Shown here piece after piece: positions 1 to 5,382 of a DNA stretch of 5,382 nucleotides. The notes below the pieces were generated by a model. The model was not told the DNA's origin. It saw only the letters and a list, made by a program, of their open reading frames with translations, and did no database searches. The translations under genes were made by a program, and so were the position numbers. This DNA is from an uncultured bacterium (GTDB lineage Bacteria > Gemmatimonadota > Gemmatimonadetes > Palauibacterales > KS3-K002): positions 1 to 5,382 of the forward strand of contig CANPVY010000187.1 of assembly GCA_947581845.1 (NCBI GenBank), written 5' to 3'. The first letter of the stretch is position 1. Each line of letters begins with the position of its first letter.

Positions 1-51
1 TTGTGGCCGTCGGATCACGCCGGCATCGCGGCGCGCCTGTACCTTTTCTAG
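1..51 (+). CDS. 3' end of an EEP-family phosphohydrolase gene (partial, paralog of the gene at 557-1783)
   Basis: Frame 1 reads LWPSDHAGIAARLYLF followed by TAG at 49-51. The C-terminus of the complete lipoprotein at 557-1783 reads LWPSDHAGIVARLHF, so this is the tail of a close paralog whose body lies left of the window. The SDH triplet is the last conserved motif of the endonuclease/exonuclease/phosphatase fold, where the histidine takes part in catalysis. The homology continues past the stop codon into the 3' untranslated region and the terminator, which shows that a DNA segment was duplicated rather than two genes converging in sequence. This copy stops seven codons earlier than its neighbour. 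Whether the rest of the gene is intact cannot be seen. Confidence 0.85.
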   Translation: MWPSDHAGIAARLYLF

Positions 52-104
52 GGTGAGGCGTTTCGCCCGTAGATGGTGACTGTTCCTCGATAAGTACTGC
101 GGCA

Positions 105-152
105 ACAGGGAGCGCCGGCGCGTCTGCAGACGTCGGCGTTCCCTGTCTCTTT
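105..152 (+). terminator. Hairpin terminator behind the upstream EEP gene
   Basis: ACAGGGAGCGCCGGCG (105-120) pairs with 131-146 as a 16-bp stem containing two G-T pairs, around a 10-base loop, followed by a weak T tract (CTCTTT, 147-152). The left arm is the same as in the terminator at 1818-1858. The right arm has diverged only by changes that keep pairing as G-T. It lies 53 bp behind the stop at 51 and is probably the intrinsic terminator of that gene. Confidence 0.7.
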
Positions 153-164
153 GCCACACCGCGG

Positions 165-431
165 AAGCCCTTGCGCCTGCCACCGTTCGGGGCGGGCGTA
201 CGGGCGACCTCGTCCGGCAGCACCCCAGCGACCGGCCCGGTAGTCGATCATTCCATCGGGCTCGTCCGCAAGCTGAACCAACACGCGCTGGCAGAAGATA
301 CTGCTGTCGTCGAGGAAATCGGAGTGGAGATGCTGGCGGCCGTTGATCGAATCACGGCGGCTGCTGCCGTTTCAGAGGCCATCGAACCCGAATCACCTGC
401 GAGAGTACAGCGCCCGGCAGCTCCGGCGTGA
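165..431 (+). pseudogene. Decayed copy of the small two-helix membrane protein gene at 2471-2845
   Basis: Two blocks match the intact gene region without gaps. Bases 165-236 match the noncoding leader at 2339-2410, and bases 243-369 match coding bases 2666-2792 at about 85% identity counted by eye. The change in offset between blocks shows that about 249 bp present in the right copy are missing here, including its ribosome binding site, ATG and both membrane helices. An open frame runs through the join (TTG at 171 to TGA at 429-431). It encodes VDHSIGLVRKLNQHALAEDT, the counterpart of residues 66-85 of the intact protein. The TTG has no convincing ribosome binding site and the first 24 codons come from former leader DNA, so I call this a remnant. 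After about 370 the sequence no longer matches the intact copy. A short soluble protein expressed from this frame is possible but unlikely. Confidence 0.7.
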
Positions 432-468
432 GATCGCTCGGGTCCTCGGGACACCGCATAGTCAGCTC

Positions 469-509
469 TTGACTCCTGCTTGACCGCCCCATCTCACAGT
501 ACCTACGTT
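469..509 (+). promoter_or_regulatory. Possible sigma-70-type promoter for the EEP lipoprotein gene
   Basis: Two TTGAC hexamers occur close together, TTGACT at 469-474 and TTGACC at 480-485. The second is followed after 18 bases by TACGTT (504-509), a weak -10 box. This would start transcription just before the palindrome at 517-532 and the ribosome binding site. The -35 boxes are good and the -10 is poor, so the assignment rests mainly on position. Confidence 0.3.
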
Positions 510-516
510 CGAATCG

Positions 517-532
517 TGCCCCGGCCGGGGCA
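517..532. promoter_or_regulatory. Perfect 16-bp palindrome in the leader of the EEP lipoprotein gene
   Basis: TGCCCCGGCCGGGGCA is its own reverse complement. It lies 12 bp before the AGGAGGT ribosome binding site and 24 bp before the ATG at 557. As DNA it could be an operator for a dimeric regulator near the promoter start point. As RNA it would need a central loop and is too short-looped for a strong hairpin. No T tract follows, so it is not a terminator. Its function is inferred from position only. Confidence 0.4.
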
Positions 533-544
533 ACGTCCCTACTT

Positions 545-551
545 AGGAGGT
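545..551 (+). promoter_or_regulatory. Ribosome binding site AGGAGGT of the EEP lipoprotein gene
   Basis: AGGAGGT is a full match to the anti-Shine-Dalgarno sequence and ends 5 bases before the ATG at 557. It fixes the start and puts a typical lipoprotein signal peptide directly at the N-terminus. Confidence 0.85.
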
Positions 552-556
552 GCAGC

Positions 557-1783
557 ATGAGAGTACGGGAATTGTTATCCAGGAGACGTGTGGCCGTGGC
601 CTACCTCGGCCTCGCGCTCCTGGCGGCGCTGGCGGTCGGGTGTACCGACGACTCGGTCACCGGCGTGGACGAGGCCCAGGTCCCGGACCTCGCGGCGGAG
701 GAGCTGAGGGTCTGGCGCGGCGGCGGGGGTGTCACGGTGATGACCTGGAACGTGTATGTGGGTGCGGATCTCGAGAGCGTGCTCGGGGGTGCCCCGGTGG
801 CTGACGCCTTCGAAGCCCTGCTGGCCGCCAATTTCCCCGAGCGGGCTAAGGCCATCGCGCGCCAGGTTGCACGCTTCCGGCCGCACCTGATCGGGCTGCA
901 GGAGATCTCGAGGATCTACACCCAGACGCCCAGCGACGACGAGGTGTTCGGAGGGGATGATACCCCGGCGACGGATGAGTTTATGGATTACCTGAAGATC
1001 CTGCAGGGGGCGCTGGAGAGCCGTGGCCTGGACTACCGGGTGGCTGGGGAGGTCACGAACTTCAACGTCGAGATGCCCATGTTGACGGGCGAGGACCCGT
1101 ATAATCCCGACGATTACGTTGATGTGCGGCTCGAAGACTGGGAGGTCGTGCTGGCCCGTGGCGATGTCGAGATTTCGAGGGTCGCTGAGGGCAGCTACTA
1201 CTATAGGGTGATCGATCCCGGCACGGGAATTGAATTCCCATGCGGTTACGTGGCTGTGGAAGCCGCCGTCGGGCATAAGGCCTATCGGTTCGTGAGCACA
1301 CACCTGCAGGCGCTGTGGGAAGGGATGGAAGAGGACCTTCTTGAGCTGCAGCTTGCGCAGGCCCAGGAGCTGGTGGGTTTGCTGCAGGGTGAGACGATAC
1401 CGGTCATCGTGGTGGGCGACTTCAACAGCCGGGCCGCAGGCGGCGAACCGTACGAGCGTGAAACGTACAACTTCATGCTCGGCGCTGGTTACGTGGATAC
1501 CTGGACACGAAACCTCAACCCCTTCGAGGGCGAGGGCCTGACGAACGCCCAGGGCTATTTTGACCTGACGGACCCGACGCGGGTCTTCGACCAGCGCATC
1601 GACTTCATCTTCGCCCGCAATGATATCCCGATTGGGAAGCAGCCGGCTATCGGCCCCGTCATCGCTACGGTGGTCGGCGACGCGCAGGACGACCGCGCCA
1701 CGCCCACTGGTCTGTGGCCCTCGGATCACGCCGGCATCGTGGCGCGCTTGCACTTTCCGAGGGTGAAGGCTTCCCGGCAGTAG
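557..1783 (+). CDS. EEP-family (endonuclease/exonuclease/phosphatase) lipoprotein
   Basis: The 408-residue protein is probably a secreted, lipid-anchored Mg-dependent phosphodiesterase or nuclease. It begins with arginines (R2, R4, R9-R11), a hydrophobic stretch (residues 12-27) and AVGC, a lipobox-like site putting the lipidated cysteine at C29, so the mature enzyme should sit in the periplasm or on the cell surface. All core motifs of the EEP fold are present: TWN with metal-binding N65, LQE with metal-binding E116, STHL with catalytic H249, GDFNS with D288 and N290, RIDF with D349, and SDH with D390 and H391. Residues about 121-235, between the second and third motifs, form a long acidic segment that may shape the substrate site. 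Family relatives include DNase I, exonuclease III, sphingomyelinases and inositol phosphatases; the substrate cannot be told from sequence. It is transcribed alone, from its own leader to the terminator at 1818, and has a paralog immediately upstream. Confidence 0.9.
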   Translation: MRVRELLSRRRVAVAYLGLALLAALAVGCTDDSVTGVDEAQVPDLAAEELRVWRGGGGVTVMTWNVYVGADLESVLGGAPVADAFEALLAANFPERAKAIARQVARFRPHLIGLQEISRIYTQTPSDDEVFGGDDTPATDEFMDYLKILQGALESRGLDYRVAGEVTNFNVEMPMLTGEDPYNPDDYVDVRLEDWEVVLARGDVEISRVAEGSYYYRVIDPGTGIEFPCGYVAVEAAVGHKAYRFVSTHLQALWEGMEEDLLELQLAQAQELVGLLQGETIPVIVVGDFNSRAAGGEPYERETYNFMLGAGYVDTWTRNLNPFEGEGLTNAQGYFDLTDPTRVFDQRIDFIFARNDIPIGKQPAIGPVIATVVGDAQDDRATPTGLWPSDHAGIVARLHFPRVKASRQ

Positions 1784-1817
1784 GTGGTAACCGTTCCTCC
1801 GCTGAATGCGGGGTGAC

Positions 1818-1858
1818 AGGGAGCGCCGGCGTGGCTGTCCACGCCGGCGCTCCCTTTT
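1818..1858 (+). terminator. Strong intrinsic terminator of the EEP lipoprotein gene
   Basis: GGGAGCGCCGGCGTGG (1819-1834) and its exact complement (1839-1854) form a perfect 16-bp stem with a four-base loop (CTGT). TTTT follows directly (1855-1858). It begins 35 bp after the stop codon at 1783. It separates the lipoprotein from the next gene, which therefore needs its own promoter. Confidence 0.9.
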
Positions 1859-1942
1859 GCCTTGGAGCACTTTAGTTATACCTGTCCAATAGGGCCCTAC
1901 AACATAGCTTGGTTGATGCATCATACATCTGCAGCTTACGGC

Positions 1943-1947
1943 GAAGG
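1943..1947 (+). promoter_or_regulatory. Weak ribosome binding site of the Mth938-domain gene
   Basis: GAAGG ends 4 bases before the ATG at 1952. It supports that start over the in-frame TTG at 1862, which lies just behind the terminator's T tract, lacks a ribosome binding site and would add 30 residues that do not resemble the family. Confidence 0.55.
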
Positions 1948-1951
1948 CACG

Positions 1952-2326
1952 ATGGGAAAGACGAATTCCCCGCGGATTACACGCCTCTCCTGGGGACGCC
2001 TCGAGGTCGAAGGCCGCGATGCTCCCTACAAGGATGCGAAGCTTTTCCCCGGAGGCTCCCGCGAGTGGAACTGGAACGAGACCGGCACACAGCACAGCCC
2101 GGGGATCCAGCCGGCGGATGTGGAGGACCTGCTGGAGCACGGGGCTACGGTCGTCGTGCTGTCGCAGGGGATGTACGGGCAGCTGCAAGTCCGCCCACAA
2201 ACGCTGGCTATGCTAGAGGAAAGAGGCGTGGCCGCCCATGTGCTGCGGACCGAGGAAGCGGTTCGGCTCTACAACGCACTCACCGAGACAGAACGCGTGG
2301 GCGGACTCTTCCACACCACCTGTTAG
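1952..2326 (+). CDS. Mth938-domain (DUF498/AAMDC-like) protein
   Basis: With the ATG at 1952 the protein has 124 residues, the usual size of a single Mth938 domain. Recognisable family features, in order, are the opening ITRLSWGRLEVEG, the segment KDAKLFPGG then REWNWNETGTQHSPGIQ, the strand ATVVVLSQG, and the C-terminal TEEAVRLYNAL with a closing GGLFHTTC. The fold is a small alpha/beta sandwich shared with archaeal Mth938, human AAMDC and the mitochondrial complex I assembly factor NDUFAF3. The biochemical role of the bacterial single-domain members is unknown. No signal peptide or membrane segment is visible, so it should be cytosolic. It lies 93 bp behind a strong terminator and 144 bp before the next gene. 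It has no counterpart in the left copy of the duplicated region. Family assignment is firm; function is open. Confidence 0.85.
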   Translation: MGKTNSPRITRLSWGRLEVEGRDAPYKDAKLFPGGSREWNWNETGTQHSPGIQPADVEDLLEHGATVVVLSQGMYGQLQVRPQTLAMLEERGVAAHVLRTEEAVRLYNALTETERVGGLFHTTC

Positions 2327-2338
2327 CGTTGCCTCGCG

Positions 2339-2410
2339 AAGGCCTTGCGCCTCCCGCCGTTCAGCGCGAGCGTAGGGGCGACCTAGCCCGGCAGCGCCCC
2401 AGCGACCGGC
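2339..2410 (+). repeat. Leader segment duplicated at 165-236
   Basis: This noncoding segment upstream of the membrane-protein gene is repeated without gaps at 165-236. Both copies can pair a six-base arm with a distal arm: CGCCTC (2348-2353) with GGGGCG (2375-2380) here, and CGCCTG (174-179) with CGGGCG (201-206) on the left. The innermost C-G pair has become G-C, a change on both sides that keeps the stem. The core GTAGGGGCGACCT resembles dispersed GTAGGGGCGACC-type repeats that I recall from several bacterial genomes. It may be an RNA leader structure or a REP-like element. Confidence 0.45.
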
Positions 2411-2458
2411 GCCACCTGAGCGCCGCGTCGGCCCTGCCAGCACGATCGAGAGCCCGGG

Positions 2459-2464
2459 AAGGAG
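2459..2464 (+). promoter_or_regulatory. Ribosome binding site AAGGAG of the small membrane protein gene
   Basis: AAGGAG ends 6 bases before the ATG at 2471, which is ideal spacing. It fixes the start directly ahead of the first hydrophobic helix. Confidence 0.8.
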
Positions 2465-2470
2465 AATCGC

Positions 2471-2845
2471 ATGCGCACACTCATCAACAAGATCCTGGCA
2501 TTGCTCGGCGTGGTGGTCATCGTGGTGCCGTCGAGCCTGCAGGAGGAGTTCTGGGTTCTGTTCTTCGCCGATCTGGTCGGCATCGCCTTGATCACCGTGG
2601 GCGTCTGGGGCCTGGGCAGTCGCATTTTCCCTAATCGGCGGGTCTATGTCGGATTGCGATCCGAGGTCGATCATTTCATCGGCCTCGTCCGCAAACTGAA
2701 CCAGCACGCCCTGGCAGGAGATACGACTGTCGTCGAGCAGGTCAGACAGGAGATGCTGGCGGCCGTTGATCGGATGACGGCGGCTGCCGGGCGTGCCGAT
2801 GCTCTGCCGCAGGAGCGCAGTCTCGAATTTCCCAGATCTTCTTGA
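2471..2845 (+). CDS. Small two-helix membrane protein of unknown function
   Basis: The 124-residue protein has two hydrophobic segments, residues about 8-23 (ILALLGVVVIVVPSSL) and 27-49 (FWVLFFADLVGIALITVGVWGLG), joined by a short acidic turn (QEE). Basic residues precede the first (R2, K7) and follow the second (R51, R56, R57), so both ends should face the cytoplasm. Residues 60-107 look like an amphipathic helical tail, with LRSEVDHFIGLVRKLNQHAL and then QEMLAAVDRMTAAAG. I do not recognise a named family. The tail is the part preserved in the decayed copy at 165-431, and most differences between the two lie within it. The gene follows the Mth938 gene on the same strand after 144 bp that include a duplicated leader segment, so they could be co-transcribed or independent. 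No clear terminator is visible in the 43 bp before the convergent gene. Confidence 0.75.
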   Translation: MRTLINKILALLGVVVIVVPSSLQEEFWVLFFADLVGIALITVGVWGLGSRIFPNRRVYVGLRSEVDHFIGLVRKLNQHALAGDTTVVEQVRQEMLAAVDRMTAAAGRADALPQERSLEFPRSS

Positions 2846-2888
2846 CCGTAGCGGAGTCGGGTCTGGGTCGTCTGGCTATTTGCGCGGC

Positions 2889-5382
2889 CTAGGCCGTCGG
2901 TTCCGGCTTCGCCAGCGCGTCCCGCGCGGCTCGGTAGACCGCCTCTGTGGCTTCCAGCTTCGGCCATACGAGAACGCCTGACGAGTCATCAACGTACGCG
3001 ACGCTGCGCATGCCGTTGAGCACGCAGGTGACGCCGGGCGTGCTGGCCGCTACCCACAGGGCTTTGCGCGATAGACTCTCGGATCGCCGGTGCTGTGGCA
3101 GCAGCGGATCGATCGCCGCGCTCAGCGCAGCGTTGAGAGCTTCCGACTTCTCGGAGGCTTGCCGGCGCAGCTCACGCAGCAAGTCCTCCAACTCGGGCAG
3201 GTAGCTGTCACGCCAATCAATCCAGCGCGCCGCCAGCCCACCCTCTAGCTGCTGGTCGAGCACCGTCACGATCGTGCGCACGGTGTAGAGGATCTGAGCT
3301 TCCACCTGAGACCAGTGTGCCAGTCCGACCAGCGACGGCTGGAGCGCCGTCAGTCGCTCGGCCAGGCGAAAGTACTCAGCGGGATCGAGACTGTCGGGGG
3401 CTGGCTGGAGCTGCGGCGCGATCTCGGCACGGAAGCTCGCCTCGAGATCGGCCACGCGCGCAACCTGCTCAGCGAAGTCGATGTCCGTATCCTCGACGGG
3501 CGCATCGGCGAGCCGTACGAGTGCGCCGACAGCGAAGGCGTTCAGCGGCCGATTGGCGAGCACGGCGATACCGGCGTTCTGCGCCGCCTGCAAGACGGTC
3601 TGGTCGCCGTCGGCCCCGTCCTTGCGCTCGAACACGGCGCCGCTCTCCAGCAGGTTGAGCGGGAGCTGAATGACGCGGAAGTGATGATCCGCCCCGGCCG
3701 CCTCATGCGCGGCGGCGAGCATAAGGGCGAGCGACGTCGCGTTACTGGCATGGGCCGGTGAGACCAAGGTGTTTGAGGAGACACCGTAGCCCGCCAGCTG
3801 TCCTTCCGTCACCTGGCTTTCTAGATAGGCGAACGCCGCCTGCAAGCGTCGATAGAACTCATCACGGGCCCTCTCCACTGGCACACCGCGGCGCGCGGCA
3901 TCGGAGAGGAAGTACTCCGGGTTATGCAGCAGGCAGAAGTCGAGCGTTTCGAGCTCGAGCCGATCCAGTGATCTCTGCAGCTGATCATCGAGGAACTCGG
4001 GGTGGATGCAGTGCCAGAGTCCGTCCTCGTATTTCACCACTTCCGGGAAGCCAGCGCCGCGCGACTCACGCTCACGCGCCAGCTCGTACGTGGCGCCCTG
4101 CATGTATCCGATCTTGGAGACCACGACGAGTTCGTCACGGCCCAGTTCATCGGCATCTATCAGCTCGCGCAGCACACCGCCGATCAGACGCTCGCTGGCA
4201 CCGTCGAGGTAGTTGGTCGAGGTGTCGACGAGGTTGACTCCGGAGCACAGCGCCTTCCGCAGCGCCGCACGGTGTGCCGACGACCCGTCGTGCGTGCGAT
4301 AGCCGCCGAACCCCAGGCAGCTGACCGTGAGTCCGGTCGATCCCAGGGCGGCATAGCCCCGGCCATCGAAACGGGAGGCGTAGCGGCGTGTGCCCTCCGC
4401 GTCGGCGCGGCCCTCCAGCCGGATCGCGATGGTCGTTGCCGCCAGCGCCGTCGGGCCGGCGGCCATCGCCGCGAGTTGATCCGCCACGGCGGCCGGATCC
4501 GTCAGCGGCGCCTGGCAGGCGAAGTCGCGGCAGATGTAGAGGGCGGCGTTGCCGTCGACGCGGCCCTTGCCCTCGAGTAGCGGTAGCTCGTCGGTACCGT
4601 CAAGCGCCTCGGGGTCGAGGAAGGCCTGGATGCGGTTCGGCAGGTAGTGCCGCGCGACTTCGTGCCGCAGCGCTTCCAGATCGTCCGAGCCGTGCCTGCC
4701 CACGAAGGCGAGCTCCAGCGGACTCTCCAGCAGGAAGTCCACCACGCATAGGCTCTTGGCGAAGCCGCGCGGGTAGCGGGCGATCGTCGGGCCGTGGGCC
4801 TTGATCGCACGCGCCGCCGCGTGGCGCAGGTCCGGGCGATCGAGGTGATGAGCGATGCGCGCCAGCGCCGACGCGGTCACCGCGTTCGGGGACGGTGTGG
4901 CTCCGTCGGTGCCTTCCTGGTAGCGCATGATCAGCTGCTCGTGGTCGCGTGCGGTATTGAAGAACGCGCCGCTGTCTCGGTCGATGAAGTCCGCCAACGT
5001 GCGCTCCAGTAATCGCTCCGCCTCGCGCAGCCAGCGGACTGTGCCGCTCGCCTCGTAGAGATCGATGAGCCCCTCGCTCAAATACGCGTAGTCCTCGAGA
5101 TAGCCGTTCAGGTGTGCCTTCCCCGCCCGATAAGTACGCAGGAGACCGCTGTCCTCCCGGGCCAGCGTGCGCAGAACGAAATCGGCAGCTCGCTCGGCGG
5201 CCTCCAGGTGGCGAGCCTCGCCCAGCACCCGGTGACCCTCAGCGAGCGCGCCGATCATCAGGCCGTTCCAGGCCGTGAGGATCTTGTCGTCGAGTCCGGG
5301 CTTCACGCGCTGCTGTCGAGCCGCGTAGACCTTGCGGCGTGCAGCTTCCAGCGTGCGCTCGAGCTCTTCCGGCGTGATGTCC
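2889..5382 (-). CDS. YyaL/SPATA20-like barrel fused to aldo/keto reductase (5' end outside window)
   Basis: The reading frame enters from the right edge and ends at TAG (2889-2891), giving 830 visible residues. A GTG at 5304-5306 is not the true start, because family sequence continues upstream of it (ARQQRVKPGLDDKILTAWNG). Residues about 1-310 match the (alpha/alpha)6-barrel part of YyaL/SPATA20 proteins: GLDDKILTAWNGLM (29-42), LNGYLEDYAYLSEGL (91-105), DGATPSPNAVTA (159-170) and the terminal CRDFACQAPLTDP (284-296). The thioredoxin-like N-terminal domain of the family would lie beyond the window. From about residue 342 an aldo/keto reductase begins (LGSTGLTVSCLGFGGYR). The catalytic tetrad is complete: D386 and Y391 (DTSTNY), K423 (SKIGY) and H486 (LLHNPEY). 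Later barrel motifs are GYGVSSNT, VIQLPLNLLE, AVLANRPL and TPGVTCVLNGMRS. The NAD(P)H-dependent oxidoreductase is therefore probably active; its substrate is unknown. The region between the last two motifs is unusually long and helical. No frameshift or internal start with a ribosome binding site is seen at the join. Confidence 0.85.
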   Translation of the reverse strand, partial: DITPEELERTLEAARRKVYAARQQRVKPGLDDKILTAWNGLMIGALAEGHRVLGEARHLEAAERAADFVLRTLAREDSGLLRTYRAGKAHLNGYLEDYAYLSEGLIDLYEASGTVRWLREAERLLERTLADFIDRDSGAFFNTARDHEQLIMRYQEGTDGATPSPNAVTASALARIAHHLDRPDLRHAAARAIKAHGPTIARYPRGFAKSLCVVDFLLESPLELAFVGRHGSDDLEALRHEVARHYLPNRIQAFLDPEALDGTDELPLLEGKGRVDGNAALYICRDFACQAPLTDPAAVADQLAAMAAGPTALAATTIAIRLEGRADAEGTRRYASRFDGRGYAALGSTGLTVSCLGFGGYRTHDGSSAHRAALRKALCSGVNLVDTSTNYLDGASERLIGGVLRELIDADELGRDELVVVSKIGYMQGATYELARERESRGAGFPEVVKYEDGLWHCIHPEFLDDQLQRSLDRLELETLDFCLLHNPEYFLSDAARRGVPVERARDEFYRRLQAAFAYLESQVTEGQLAGYGVSSNTLVSPAHASNATSLALMLAAAHEAAGADHHFRVIQLPLNLLESGAVFERKDGADGDQTVLQAAQNAGIAVLANRPLNAFAVGALVRLADAPVEDTDIDFAEQVARVADLEASFRAEIAPQLQPAPDSLDPAEYFRLAERLTALQPSLVGLAHWSQVEAQILYTVRTIVTVLDQQLEGGLAARWIDWRDSYLPELEDLLRELRRQASEKSEALNAALSAAIDPLLPQHRRSESLSRKALWVAASTPGVTCVLNGMRSVAYVDDSSGVLVWPKLEATEAVYRAARDALAKPEPTA

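Noticed and set aside
1862..1951. An N-terminal extension of the Mth938 protein starting at TTG 1862, or a promoter in this AT-richer stretch
   Set aside because: The extension lacks a ribosome binding site and family similarity. A promoter is expected here, but no -35/-10 pair with proper spacing was found (TTGGAG at 1862 and TATACC at 1877 are too close).
575..2200. A 541-codon open frame on the minus strand opposite the EEP gene
   Set aside because: It lies antisense to a gene with complete family motifs, runs through a strong terminator hairpin and has a composition expected from GC-rich shadow frames. No recognisable domain was seen.
2213..2707. A 164-codon minus-strand open frame opposite the Mth938 and membrane-protein genes
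   Set aside because: Both plus-strand genes have ribosome binding sites or family motifs. The minus frame contains a reverse image of the duplicated segment, which explains its similarity to the minus frame at 48-284.
2885..2896. A 12-bp palindrome CGGCCTAGGCCG at the stop codon of the fusion gene as a bidirectional terminator
   Set aside because: It has no loop and no T tract on either side, and part of it is coding, so it is not supported as a terminator.
4002..4580. A 192-codon plus-strand open frame opposite the reductase fusion gene
   Set aside because: It is a shadow of the minus-strand gene, whose protein has clear YyaL and aldo/keto reductase motifs in this interval.
5304..5306. GTG as the start of the large minus-strand gene
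   Set aside because: The frame stays open to the window edge and the upstream residues (EELERTLEAARRKVYAARQQ) match the expected YyaL sequence before GLDDKI, so the gene starts outside the window.

Overview
The window is 5.4 kb of GC-rich bacterial DNA with dense coding and Shine-Dalgarno-led genes. A lipoprotein signal peptide ending in a cysteine, together with the mix of gene families, suggests a Gram-negative-type environmental bacterium. Gemmatimonadota or a related phylum is my guess from the style of the proteins; nothing in the window proves it.

Layout, left to right. Bases 1-51 are the last 16 codons of an endonuclease/exonuclease/phosphatase (EEP) family gene. A hairpin terminator follows (about 105-152), then a decayed copy of a small membrane-protein gene (about 165-431). 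A 125-bp leader (432-556) holds a possible promoter, a perfect 16-bp palindrome and a strong ribosome binding site. A complete EEP-family lipoprotein gene (557-1783) follows and ends at a second, near-perfect hairpin terminator (1818-1858). Next come a Mth938-domain protein (1952-2326) and an intact small two-helix membrane protein (2471-2845). From the right edge, on the opposite strand and converging on these, runs the 3' part of a large gene (2889-5382). It encodes the (alpha/alpha)6-barrel portion of a YyaL/SPATA20-type protein fused in frame to a complete aldo/keto reductase domain.

The left half reads as an old tandem duplication. The EEP 3' end, its terminator and the membrane-protein segment occur twice in the same order. 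In the left copy the Mth938 gene is missing, and the membrane-protein gene has lost about 249 bp containing its ribosome binding site, start codon and both transmembrane helices. In the right copy everything is intact.

The four gene products have no obvious common pathway. The EEP lipoprotein should act outside the inner membrane as a phosphodiesterase or nuclease. The Mth938 and membrane proteins are of unknown function. The fusion protein is probably a cytosolic enzyme that joins a YyaL-like module to an NAD(P)H-dependent oxidoreductase.
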